In this document: piece by piece, positions 12,030-23,700 of the stretch
Layout of the letters: every line of letters starts with the position of its first letter
How positions within the stretch are numbered: the stretch's first letter is position 1
Assembly: GCF_029227915.1 (NCBI RefSeq)
Contig: NC_079882.1
Coordinates: 28,634,001 to 28,698,000 of the forward strand
Length of the DNA stretch: 64,000 nucleotides
Direction of reading: 5' to 3'
Source of the DNA: Hydractinia symbiolongicarpus
Taxonomy: Eukaryota > Cnidaria > Hydrozoa > Anthoathecata > Hydractiniidae
Translations under genes and position numbers: made by a program
The notes under the pieces: model-generated
Seen by the model: only the letters and a program-made list of their open reading frames with translations
What the model was told of the DNA's origin: nothing
The model's database searches: none

Positions 12030-13692
12030 ATCTGTTGTTACCGATGACAAGCAGCGTAATATTTTGAAGAACTCCAATATCTTCACGCCGTGTGAAACTG
12101 TATGCTAATAGGATAATTGTAAAATAGTTGAGAAATATAAACGAACTTTTCAAATAAAAGTTCTTGTTGTTTGAATGGTTTTTGGCGGAGTATCGTTAGA
12201 GAATAAGAATCGAGTCAACAAATATATGAGCATGTGAAGGTCTTGTTTAACATTGGGTAGATTAGTTTAAGTTTCTCATTTTTAATGAGAAAGCGGGCCT
12301 AGTATTGTATAGGTTGGCTAAATATTTTTTTTAGGAGTCAATTTCGTTAAAATTGGTGTGCATCAGTGGACGACTACAATTAGCGTTTGTTTTCAAAATA
12401 GGACAATGCCTTATTTTAAGCTTCACAGAAGTTTCTTTTTGTATATCAGCCGTTAATGAAATACTCGTTTTTTCAACATTGGAATCCGAAAAATTTCAGC
12501 CTTTCAGTTTTACCCAGTATGTTTTAATTTTTGAATCGCGTTGTCGAACGTTCGGGTGCGGTTAAAAATCCATTTGTCCGGAATGTACGTTTTAAAACGG
12601 CTTTTATAAAGTTTATGGTCGACATTTCAACAGATAACCACGGTTGTGGATCCTTTTCTTCAATCATTAAGAATGCTATTCTTTGTTTGTTGTTTTTTTT
12701 GTCTGAAGAATACTTGCGGTAATTTTGTCCAAAGTATTAGTCCGCTACCAACCCACGCTTAGTTACAAAATCTCGTGTATTTTCTCAAACCTAAACCCTG
12801 TTTCCTGATGACGTCTTTCTTGACCCAATTTGAAGCAAAAAGCTTTTATCAGTAGTTCTTTTACCAAATTTCGAAAATAAAATCAACGAAAAATTTTAGG
12901 ACGAGTTTCAAGGATTAACATCCAAAAAAGTGCGTTACGGACTGTAACAATATATAAAATAAATCAAAAATAAAGAAGCAAATGTATTCGATTAACCACA
13001 ATCTCAGGACCTGTTGTCTTTTTGTGTATCGGTAAGCGGAGCACCGAAAAGAGACAAAATCTCCCATTTAATTATTAAAGAACAGTATTGATTGAGATTT
13101 TGTCAAGTTCTGCTGGTGTACTTAGAATTAGAAAATGGCAATTTTAAAGCGATACGAATCCTTTGTAAAAAGTTATTTTTCCGTAAGAAAAACGTGCTCA
13201 GTTTCTCCCCGTAAATATCTGGTCTCTTACTCTTCTGTGGGCATCGTCCCATTTTTTTATGATGCATTCTCGCGCTTTGCTTCTAACTACAATTGGTCCG
13301 CGGTCTTACCGGATCCCCCCTCCTCCTCCTCAAGCATCAATCTTTTACAGGCCCCAGGCGTTTTCATAATAATAATAAAAAAAACATAGCTACAATAAAA
13401 ATGTTTACCATACTTCTAAAAGAGTGCAAAAATTTCACAATTTTTATGAATTTTCATTCACCTATATATTTCGGAGCGTCCCTTCGTCGACGTCGCCCTG
13501 CTTTCTATATGCAGCACGGACTGACAGTTTTGATGTATATCCACTTTGCAGATTTATCATCAAAGGTTAATTATTTGCCTATCGTTATTGTATAAGTTAA
13601 GTGTTTATGTTATACATAAAACTAATAAATAAATCTCAAAAGTCGTTAGTCTTCCTCCACCATCTGTCATAGTTTTAAGACCTAATTAACCC
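12030..13692. other. Convergent intergenic region IK / DCTD
   Basis: The 3' region of IK, with an AATAAA signal at 12153, followed by the 3' flank of the oppositely oriented dCMP deaminase. Short open frames occur (for example near 13135-13595) but none shows family resemblance or exon structure. A CT-rich run lies around 13314-13332. I see no other gene here. Confidence 0.5.
12153..12158 (+). terminator. Polyadenylation signal of IK
   Basis: AATAAA lies 124 bp after the IK stop codon (TAA at 12027-12029), followed by a T/G-rich stretch (AGTTCTTGTTGTTTG). This is the likely end of the IK transcript. Confidence 0.6.
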
Positions 13693-16600
13693 CTAACTTT
13701 CACCTGGTGGTGACACATTTTTATTGATGTCTTCGAAATTAATTACAATCTGCTTCTGTTTGGGTGTGTGCTGTCTAAAATTAAAATTGAAGAATGTATA
13801 TTGTAAATATCATATAAGGTGAAACATAACTGCAACTCCCAAATTTTTTAAGGTTTAGAGCAACGCCCTATCCGCGAATATCAACCCATTCCAAATATTT
13901 TCGAGAACCACATATTCCACATATTTCAACATATTTTAGCGAATCAAAGATATATAAGTATAATCTCTAAAACAAAGCAGATTTATCTTAAAATAAAATC
14001 AAGGAAGAGAAATTACTTTTTTTCATACCACAAATTCACCGTAAAAATAACAAGGGTGATGATTTGAGTGTGACACCTGCTATCATATTCATTTACTAAG
14101 ATTTATATCTTTTTTTTACAGAAAAAGGAAAAATTAAAAAAATCTTTGGGAAAGACTTTTTTTGGAAAATTTTTTTGGAAATTCTTAACAAAGAGTAAAC
14201 TTCGCGAAATGGCAAAACTTCACGAAAATTGTGAAAAGTAATCCACTTAAAATGCGTTCAAGATGCAGAAGACTGTGCGTGCGCTAAATGACAAATAAAT
14301 GTTCACTATATAAAGTCTGGGGTTGTTGACACTATATAAATAAAAACTGCAAACTAAAAATACCTGTGTTTAATTCCTGCTAAATCCAACATTCGAAATG
14401 ATGCTTTCGTTTTCATTCTATCAGCATATTTATTGGAGTAGTAAACAACTTCTTTTATCCCGGATTGAATGATAACTTTGGCGCATTCGTTGCAAGGGAA
14501 CAAAGCCACGTAAATTGTACATCCTTTAATTTCAGAGCTATTCTTGTTTAGCACAGCATTAAGCTCAGCATGGCAAACTAAAATTAAAATTTTAAGAATA
14601 TAAAAATAAATTATAACTTACCTATTTTTTCTCTAAACCAATAAGCAAATCCAAAGTTTTAGAGCAATAAACAAAAATATAGGGGGGCGGGGGAGGGTTA
14701 AAGGTCTTTCGATTTTTTTTGTTACTCGATAAATTTCAACCCAAGGTTGTATTTTAGGCCGTTTATAATTGAAAGTTCTTCCACTGTCATTTAAGTTGAT
14801 CAATTTTCACAAAGACTTTATTTTTTCGAGATCCGAAGACGCATTATGTGAAGATTAATTTTTACAATTTTAATATGTTTTTAGACTATTGAGATAAGAC
14901 AACATTTCCAACTAGGATGTCCCATTTGTAAACATGACTGCACTTTTATTCGGGGTAGAGCAGATTCATTGAAATGTTGCAAAAAACAAATGTGTATCTT
15001 ATTTTTCCCCATCATTAACACCCGTTAAAGCTGTATTGGCAGCCATTTTTAAACAAGCTAAATTCTTACTTTCCTTGTGTATCTAACAAAAGTAACCTTT
15101 CAGATTCTCTATAAAAACAGCCGTCGCTTGGCTGTCTGGTATGCGAGAAAAAACCTGTGCTAATGCAATGAAACTTATCTGTGCATGTGTGTAGCTGGCA
15201 AGCTAGCTATAAGTTTTGGTAAATAATGCCACATAGATGAATTCCTCTGTTTACATTTTTAGCAGTAAGCTCTTTCAGCGCTACATGGAAGGACAGATTT
15301 TGTTTAAGTTTGGAATGGCGCCGTAGATTGGTGGTTATAGCTCTCGTACTCTGTGCGGGAGACCGGAGTTCGATTCCTCTTGACGGCGATTCAACATGGG
15401 CGAGTGAATGTTACCATAGCCCCTGGTTAACCCAAGCCATGTGAGGGAAATTGGGGAGATGGCACACTGTGTGGGCCGTTGGATGTTGCCAGGAGTTGTC
15501 TAGTAGAGCGCGGGCCCTAATTGGGTCTGCGTAGCTCAAAATGAGCATTAAATACTCCATCTAAGCCATGGCCCCTCCTGGAAATAATAGACAGGGTATA
15601 TCCCTCGATATTTGTGAGGCTAGACATGTAAAATATGCACATCTATCTATCTAATGGCAACGGACATGGTGGTTTGCCTCACAACATTCAGTAAGAGACA
15701 GAGTAGGATGATAACATATGAGTCAGGTGGTTGTCAGATAGATTACTTTCTGGTTAGGAAGTCGGACAATGATGTTAAAGCTATATGGGAAAGAGTGTGT
15801 TTCCAAGCAATTAGGTTGCTGGTTTGTAATCTTATCTTGAAGAGTGTTAAAGCAGCCAAGGGAAAGTACAGGCCCCGTCGTAAAGTCTGGGAGTTAAAGG
15901 AAGAGATTGTAGCAAGACAATTTAGTGCAAACGTTCAGCAGTTGGCCAACAATGGTAAATGTAATAGTAAAAATATGGAAAGTACTTGGACTACTTTGAA
16001 GAATTGTCTTCTAGAAGCTTCTGATGATGCCTGTGGGTGGACGAAAAAACTAGCTAGAGATAGACAGACCTGGTCGTGGAATAATGATGTTGACCAGTGC
16101 ATAAATGAAAAGAGGAAACTTTGGAAAGAGTGTAAGTCAGGTGGCAGTAAGAATATTTACTTAGAAGCTAAGAAGCATTGTGTACCAGTACAACAGTGTA
16201 TAAGGCAAAATCAGAACCAGAGAGAAACAGATATGCAGATGTTTTAAAGAGGGAAGACCAGTTCAATGACATAAAGTGACGCCATATGTCAAGATAGCAA
16301 AGCAAATGAAAAAGACTAATCAAGATGTTGTAGGTACGTAGCGATGGAGGTGTCTTGGCTAGCAGGGAGGGGGAAAAAATCAGCTTAGAAGAGTTATTAT
16401 CAGAGGTTGCTCAACACTGAGTTTGATTGGGATGAGGATAATTTGCCTGATGATGATGATGTTGTAGAAACGCCAGCTATGCAGATTAAGATAGAATGGG
16501 TAGTGGAGGCTTTTAGGAAAATGGATATTGACAAGGCTTCAGGAGTGTCAGGTGTTGTTGCAGATGGTAAAAGCATCTGAATATACTACTGGAGTTGAGC

Positions 16601-19463
16601 TTATTAGCAGTTTTGCTAATCAGATTATAAAGGATTGTTTTATTCCAAGTGACTGACTGGTATTTATAGGAAAGAGAAAGAATCTCATTTTGCCTTTGTA
16701 GATTTAGGAAAAGCTTTTGATAGAGTGTCATGTATAGTTATTTGGTGGGCTATGAGATAATTAGGTGTAAATGAGTGGCGAGTTAAGATGGTACAATCTA
16801 TGTACAGCAATGCTAGAAGTCGTGTCAGGATTAACAATTCACTTAGTGATAAATTTAGTGTAAATGTTGGTGTTCATCGGGGTTCTGTACTTAGTCCTTT
16901 GTTATTTGTTTTAGTCTTAGTAGCACTGCTGATTAAGCTTAGAAAAGGTTGTCAATGGGAGTTATTGAATGCAGATGATTTGGTTCTCATAGTATAGTCG
17001 ATGGAAGAATTATTCGAAAAGTGGAAAAAAGGACAAGGAGAGAAAGGGTTAAGGGTGCAGTCATGATTAATAGCATTGAAGATAAGTATGGCCATGTATT
17101 GGGAAAGTGGCCTTGTGGAGTTTGCAGGAAAGGGGTTGGCAGTAACTCAATTTTTTGTCAGACTTGCAATCATTGGGTACATAAGAAGTGCAGTAGTATT
17201 GGTGGAAGGTTAAGAGCTGACATTTAGTTTGTATGCAAGCGTTGCAAAGGTGAGATTATAGAAGAATGATGTACAACAGTGGCTCGTTAGAGATAGTTGA
17301 GATCTTCTGTTACTTAGGTGATATGTTTGGCAGTGAAGTGTGTTGGAAGAAGTGTTACATGTTGGGTAGCTTCTGCTTGGAAAAAGTTCAGAGATTTACT
17401 TCCTTTGTTGACTAGCTGAGTTCAATTGAGGTAAAGGTAGGTTGTATGAGGCCTGTGTAAGAAGTGTTATGTTGTACGGTAGTGAGACATGTGCAGTGAA
17501 GCAGGAAGATCTTGACCGTTTAGAAAGGAATGATATGAGAATGGTTAAGTGGATGTGTAACTCCAGTCTAAGAGACAGAAAGAGTTCAGATGAGCTAAGA
17601 AGCAGGCTAAGTATCCGTAGAATTAAGGATGTTATCCAGATAAGAAGATTGAATTGGTTGGGGCACTTGGAAAGAATGGAGGAGGATAATTGGGTAAGAA
17701 AGTGTAGAGACTTGACAGTTCCTGGGCAAAGCCCAGAGGCAGACCAAGAAAGACCTGACAGGAGGTTATAAAGACAGACTTGATACAGAGGAAGTTGACT
17801 TTAGAACTAACACAGTCTAGATCAGATTGGAAGAGGGTCATTAATATACCCCATCCAACCCATGCTAGCATGAAAAACAGACGTTAAGCTGAGAATGATG
17901 ATGATGATGATGACATCTGTGTGACAGGAAAAAAAATGGGGGAGCTAGGTAAAGCAAAATATTTTTTAGTCTATTTTGTCACACGAAGGAATTGTTAGCA
18001 GTCCGGGATAAGGTACAGATATTGAAACTCTCTAAAAGAGAAACATTTTGCAAATTAAGAAACCAGATTTTCAGTTTCTTTTTGTAAAACAGAAATTGTT
18101 TTGAAAACTGTTTCTATGTTTGGTTGGGAGTAAAATAGCTTTGAACTAACAGAAATTGTTTTGAAAACTGTTTTTGTGTTTGGTTGGGAGTAAAATAGCT
18201 TTGAGACAAGGCTAAATTTAATAAGAACTCTAGTAGCAAGAAAACCCCTGAAGTACAGGGGTACCCAGTGAAAACAACCATAAAGTTGACTAAGGACTTG
18301 AAGGTTGTTCTGGTCCAGCCATGTAAAACATATATTATTTTTATTGTTATTATTGTTATTATTTCTCTGGTTCCATATAATATTTTTATGATTGTTAGTG
18401 GGGCTGGTTGCTTGCATGCGGAAGACAGAAAAACTGAAATCTTTCCATATTCGGAAACTATTTTTAATTTTTCACAAAAAAGTTTCTAAATATTGAAACT
18501 GCTTCTCAACATGAACACTGTTTCCATATATTTGTCCCTTATCTTAAACTGGTTGGAACTTTTAAATAAATTAAAGTGAAGGCATCAATCTACACTCAAT
18601 AATAGTTTAACATCTCATAAGATGTTTCCGTGAGAAGAAATCCACAGAAAAAGGCCTCCCTTCACCAGGTCCTAGCATCTATGCATAGAAACTGTTTCTC
18701 AACATGGAAACTGTTTCCATATATATATATGTCCCTTTTCTTAAACTGGCTGGAACTTTTAAATAAATTAAAGTGAAGGCATCAATCTACACTTAATAAT
18801 AGTTTAAAATCTCAAAAGATGTTTCCGTGAGAAGAAATCCACAGAAAAAGGCCTCCCTTCACCAGGTCCTAGCATCTATGCATAGAAACTGTTTCTCAAC
18901 ATGAACACTGTTTCCATATATATGTCCCTTATCTTACTGGTTGGAACTTTTAAATAAATTAAAGTGAAGGCATCGATCTACACTCAATAATAGTTTAAAA
19001 TCTCAAAAGATGTTTCCGTGAGAAGAAATCCACAGAAAAAGGCTTCCCTTCATTAGGTCCTAGTATCTTTTTTTCAGTCACGCAATGTCAGAGCCAATGA
19101 GCTTATCAATGAAAAGATTACTGCCATAAACAAATAATGTGCAGAAATACATGATATATCAAAAAATTGTCTGCAAAACAACTTACCATATGCTCGTTTT
19201 GTGTCACAAAGTGTTTCTCCATCCCTTCCCCATGGTAATATATCATCACTACACCCAGTAGGCATACCATTATAACCAATACCTACAATCTTTTTATCAC
19301 TATTTACAATGCAAGCTCCAACTTGAGTAACGGGGTCTTTGCTCCTCTGAGCTGATAGAAAGGCAATAGCCATAAAGTAATCTTCCCATTCTAAATAACC
19401 AACACGTTTCTCGCTTAGATTTAGGTTTTGAACTTCTGAAACAGTTTTGTTAGCCCCTGACAT
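13693..19463 (-). CDS. DCTD: Deoxycytidylate (dCMP) deaminase, 3 exons
   Basis: Converts dCMP to dUMP in the cytosol, supplying thymidylate synthase; the family is zinc dependent and controlled by dCTP/dTTP. Exon 1 is 19463-19187, exon 2 is 14577-14364 and exon 3 is 13774-13693, giving 190 residues (human about 178). Junctions are GT-AG and the frame is continuous. The zinc site is H95-A-E97 (motif CHAELNAV) with C121 and C124 (PCNEC); E97 is the proton shuttle. [11 protein letters not shown] in exon 1 matches the motif linked to allosteric nucleotide binding. Exon 2 alone reaches a stop at 14354, but a donor at CACAG|GTATTT splices to exon 3. Exon 3 adds the expected C-terminal strand ([11 protein letters not shown]). 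The 4.6-kb first intron is packed with transposons. The gene is head-to-head with Shroom and convergent with IK. Confidence 0.93.
14578..15316. other. DCTD intron 1, proximal part
   Basis: Unremarkable AT-rich intron next to exon 2, with a short G-rich run near 14681-14698. I see no gene or clear repeat. Confidence 0.4.
15317..15652 (+). mobile_element. tRNA-derived SINE (family 1), full-length copy
   Basis: The first 72 bp fold like a tRNA. The acceptor stem is CGCCGT/ACGGCG, an A-box-like TTGGTGGTTATAG is present, and the B box AGTTCGATTCC lies near 15367. A tRNA-unrelated body of about 230 bp follows and the copy ends in TCTA repeats. Two more copies lie in the Shroom intron (21255-21562 reversed, and a truncated one at 23425-23582), which supports a dispersed family. 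It abuts the LINE relic at 15654. Confidence 0.82.
15654..17920 (+). mobile_element. 5'-truncated, decayed non-LTR retrotransposon (LINE)
   Basis: Conceptual translations in several frames give LINE protein parts in the expected order. The end of the endonuclease ([16 protein letters not shown], 15720-15760) comes first. Reverse transcriptase blocks follow ([12 protein letters not shown], 16693 on; [12 protein letters not shown]; then ADDLVLIV with N in place of the usual Y/F before ADD, about 16950-16995). Next is a PHD-like Cys/His finger ([18 protein letters not shown], 17115-17200), then a C-terminal segment with [14 protein letters not shown] and [12 protein letters not shown] (17440-17710). 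Frameshifts and stops separate these parts, so it is dead. The 3' end carries a GAT-repeat tail (about 17895-17913). The clade cannot be fixed by eye. Confidence 0.85.
18090..18204 (+). repeat. 60-bp direct repeat, two copies
   Basis: Two nearly identical adjacent 60-bp units beginning CAGAAATTGTTTTGAAAACT and containing TGGTTGGGAGTAAAATAGCT. They lie inside DCTD intron 1, just left of the 195-bp array. A GGGATAAGGTA word at about 18005 and its rough complement near 18535 hint that both could belong to one inverted-repeat element. Confidence 0.7.
18495..19072 (+). repeat. About 195-bp tandem repeat, three copies
   Basis: Three head-to-tail copies starting at 18495, 18688 and 18885 (periods 193 and 197). 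Each contains GAAACTGTTTCTCAACATG, GTCCCTTATCTTA, TTAAAGTGAAGGCATC and CCACAGAAAAAGGCCTCCC. They differ by only a few substitutions and short indels. The array ends about 115 bp before DCTD exon 1 on the intron side. Confidence 0.9.
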
Positions 19464-20709
19464 TTTGTATTAGATCACCCTGACTTTCGGTTTTGTTTCT
19501 GATTGAGTCCTTTAGGGCGGATTTCCACGGAATGACTTTTAAATAGTGAATTTGGCGGCAAATTAGTTACAAAATGTCTTTTGATCTTCACTAGAAACAA
19601 AAAACAAACATGGCGGAACAATACTGAATATATGAACACACTTTTGAGTATTAAAAACAAAATATTTATTGTGAACTTTTTCAAGAAAAGTGCACCAACC
19701 TGTACAGACTGTAAAAAACACCAGCAACTAAAAGCGATATAATTTTAAGTAAATTATATCGCTGAAATATTCCACCTAGTGTAGATAGGCTTTAAAGGAG
19801 CGCCCGTTGGGAAGAAAATAAAAGGGCCAATAATCCCACTAGCTTTCGCTACGCCCTTGCCTTACTTAAATCCACTGAGTTGATCTGTACAAATTAGCTC
19901 TACCTTCTCTATGTTATTTTGACTTTTGGTAAAAAATTATAAAGAAAAAAACTCCCCCTTACAGTAAAAACACGTTTGCTCCTTGTGAATTATAAACGGC
20001 TCTGAATATTAAACGGTTTTAGCCGAGATTGATAGAATTCGTCATGAAGTTTTCAGCTTGTAGGCAAGTTTTTTTAATTAGTAAGAAAAATTATGTCTCT
20101 TTGGCAAAGTTTGTTTCCATTCGTCTACATTTTCCGAGCTTTTTGCGCTATAGCGGAAATTGCAGGCCAATGAAACAAGCCTGTACTTGTTTAGACCATA
20201 GTTAGACTAGTCTGTTATAAAAAAAAGACATAATATGTTGGGACAGACATATTATGTCTGTCCCTATCTGTCTTATATTAAAGAAAATATCTTATTTACG
20301 TACACTTTACACTAGTTTTTACTTGTTTTATTTCTATAAAAAAATGCAGTTAAGCGCCCGCCCCATGTGAATAAAACTATCAATGGCGCTAGGAGCAGCC
20401 ATGTTTAAAAGTTTCCACGGCTAAGTTCCGGGAACGGGATTGGTTCGTGTTGTTTGTCTCCAGTTTTCTATAGAACCTTTTCACTTTGTTGATCAAGCTT
20501 TTGATTTATCAGGGACAAAAAATATTATGCAAAATTGGTATACAAGTAAATGGCTGCTGTGGAAACATAAAAAAGGAATATATACTTATAAAACAAACCA
20601 AGATCTTACGCCTTCTGTACTTTACATGATTTTCTTAGAGGGATACTGTAATGACAGATAACACTTTCATACAGTATTATAGCTAGCCAAAATAAAGTTT
20701 ACTGAAATT
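19464..20709. promoter_or_regulatory. Divergent intergenic region DCTD / Shroom
   Basis: About 1.25 kb separates the start codons of two genes read in opposite directions, so both promoters must lie here or in unseen 5' exons. It contains a perfect 25-nt palindrome at 20240-20264. A short open frame at 20440-20661 has no recognisable features and is probably 5' untranslated sequence. No TATA box is convincing. Confidence 0.5.
20240..20264. repeat. Perfect 25-nt palindrome
   Basis: GGGACAGACATA, one T, then TATGTCTGTCCC: two 12-nt arms that pair completely around a single base. It lies about 780 bp upstream of the DCTD start and 450 bp upstream of the Shroom start. It could be a remnant of a foldback element or a protein site. 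Confidence 0.85.
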
Positions 20710-23700
20710 ATGTTTGGTAGTCCTGCTAGTGAGGAACATGGTCAATTATTTAAGGTTGTATTATCTGGAGGCCCCCCTTGGGGATTTACATTAACTGGAG
20801 GCAGTGAATTTGGTTCAAGATTATGTGTAAAAAAGGTAAGGTGTTAAAAGTGTTATATTTGACTTCATGCAACAGTTTTTTGTGGTTTTAGCCTCACATA
20901 GTTAGAGACAATTTTTTGAATAAAATTTCTTTTTTATCCTGATAACTCCACCAATTTTCTAATTCCATACACATTACTGTTAATAACAGAATAAATACTG
21001 AATAAGGGCTTCTTTATAAATAAAAACAACACTTAAAATAAAGATGTGTAATACTCATGTTGGGGTGCTTTTATTCTAGCGCACATAGCTAGCTAACTAT
21101 ATATACAGCAAATATATATATAGCGGCCAGCAAATGTTGCGTGATACTTTTAAACCAATTACCGGTCCCTATTTTTCAAGATAGCCATTAAGATTTGAAG
21201 AAAAACACACCATTCATAGTCACCTCTTCATAGATGAGTTTCAATGTTTACGTTAGATAGATGGATAGATGTGCATATTTTACATGGCTAGCCTCACAAA
21301 TATCGAGGGATATACCCTGTCAATTATTTCCAGGAGGGGCCATGGCTTAGATGGAGAGTCCTAGATGGAGAGTCCTAGATTATTTAATGCTCATTTTGAG
21401 CTATGCAGACCTAATTAGGGCCCGCGCTCTACTAGACAACTCCCAGCAACATCCAACGGTCCACACAGTGTGCCATATCCTCAATTTCCCTCACATGACT
21501 TGGGTTAACCCAGGGCTATAGTAACATTCACTCGCCCATGTTAAATCGCCGTCAAGAGGAAAGTCTAAACTACATGCGAGCTATATTTTAATTTCAAAAT
21601 CAAAAGATGCCTCTACCTCTAAATAAAATTTAAAATGGACTTGCCCAAGGCTTACCACCTGCATTATTTTGCCTGTCGATTTTAGTAAGAGGTCTGGCAA
21701 TTATAAACAACATCCTCTCACGATGATAGTTGTCCATAAATAGGGGCTGATTTTTTGTAGAATTTTTGTTTTCTGACCTCAAACATGTCATATTGTGTAG
21801 TTTTAGAAAAGAATTTGCTAGTTTAGTTTTAATTTAATTTAGATACTTGTAATTCTTCTTTAATCAAAGCTTCTTTTGTGAAAGTTTGACAGTGAAACAT
21901 TTGTGTACATTCTGACCAGGAGAATATGTTTTACTGGAAAGAGATACATGTATGGAATAAAGCATTTAATTCAAAAAAAATAAAATTTGTTACATTCGAC
22001 TTCACATTTAAATTTTTGTTTACTTTGTAGTTGCATAGTTTTATTAGCGACCCCTGTGTGATGATCTTTTTCCATTGTAAGTTGTAATTTTTAAGATATA
22101 ACTTGAACTGCTCAGAGTGTCTACAAACAAAATACTACACTTTTAAAGGCTCCAAAATTGATTTTATGTTGGGGTGAGTTTTTAGCACCCAGTAAGCTGG
22201 AAAGCTTGAATCTTTTTATTCTGGCCAAGCATGGGCATTGTGCTACTGTGAATTTTTTTTGCGTTAAATCTTGAAGTAAAAAAATTATCTCTTTTCATTT
22301 AGTTAAAAGTTGAAGGTTGAATAGGAAGTTGAATAGGATATCTAATTTTAGGCAGACCATTTTTCCCTTTAGGTAATAAGCATAATAATAATAGTTTTAG
22401 GTGTCTTGTTTGGTTGAAAATTTCTTCGTATAATTATTTGGGCTCTAATCAAGTAGATATTTCCATGGGCTAATCAACTGGTATATAATGCTTAAGCTGT
22501 TTGTATTCCTTTGCAGTGCATACACACCCCTACATGCATTTTATCGAGCATTATAACTGATAATCCAATACCTATATACATTTTAATGTTTATATCTGTG
22601 TAAAAAAGAGCAACACCAAGGAAGGACAAACAATAAATACTTCAAATTGTTATGATTATAAATATGAAAAATGCATATATATATAGAAATTAATAAAGTC
22701 CATATAATGCTTTTGTTTATTTAATTAATCAATTATTTCAATTATTTTACACTCCATTTTTATTATAATGATCTCATTTGTTTTATTTTTTTCATAAACA
22801 GTAAAGTTCTTAGGTTTAAAAATCATAGTTATAATTATGTTTGTTAGCTGTGAAATTGTCAGTCCATGTTATTATATGAATTTTAAGTAAAGAGATCAAA
22901 ATAAGATATGGCTCAGGATGTGGATCTTTATTTTATTTGAAAACAGGATATTTTATGAGATTTTTGTAAGATCAGAACATTGTTTATATCAGAATATTGT
23001 GTATCTGCCGGCATCATTTTTAATTTGCATTTATATTCCCTGTTATATTTTTATTTATAGTTCTTAAGTTATTTTGATATTAAACTAAATCGTTGTTGCA
23101 CTTCATATTATATTTTTAAAAGAATTTCTATATGATTTTAAAATAAGTTAAAAAAATTCTTTTTCTGAAAAAATTGCTTTATTTTTGTTTTAAAATAGTT
23201 TTAGATTGTTTCATTTCAATGAAAGTCATTTCCAAGCAGTTGTGCATTTGTTTTGATCGTTTCATATAATCTAAATAAATGTTTAAACACTTTAAAATCA
23301 CTTCTAATATAACACATGCTTGTCACACATCACCATTTTCTAAAGAAATTTAATTATCAAATTATTTAAATATCTGCATTATTAAGGCAAGATTGCAAAA
23401 AGCTAGGACATCTTTGTAATTGCACCATTGCTTAGTGGTTATAACTCACGCACTTTGTGGTTCGATTCCCCTTGACAGCGTTACAATATGGGTAAGTGTA
23501 TGTTAACATAGCCTGGGGTTAAACTAAGCCATGTGAGGAAAATTGGGGAGATGGCACACTGTGTGGGCCTTTGGGTGTTGCTTCCTCCTAAAAAACAACC
23601 ATCAAAGTGGGATTGTGGAAAGCAAAAACATCACTGTTAGTTTGTTGAACAACTATCGAAACATAAAATAGGAAGCAAAAACATTGTTGAATGTGAAAAC

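Noticed and set aside
15318-15389. Possible genuine tRNA gene
   Set aside because: The head is shared with two other copies that carry the same non-tRNA body, so it is a SINE head.
20440-20661. 73-codon open frame upstream of Shroom
   Set aside because: It lacks a recognisable domain, ends before the PDZ start and lies in presumed 5' untranslated DNA; the PDZ reading starts cleanly at 20710.
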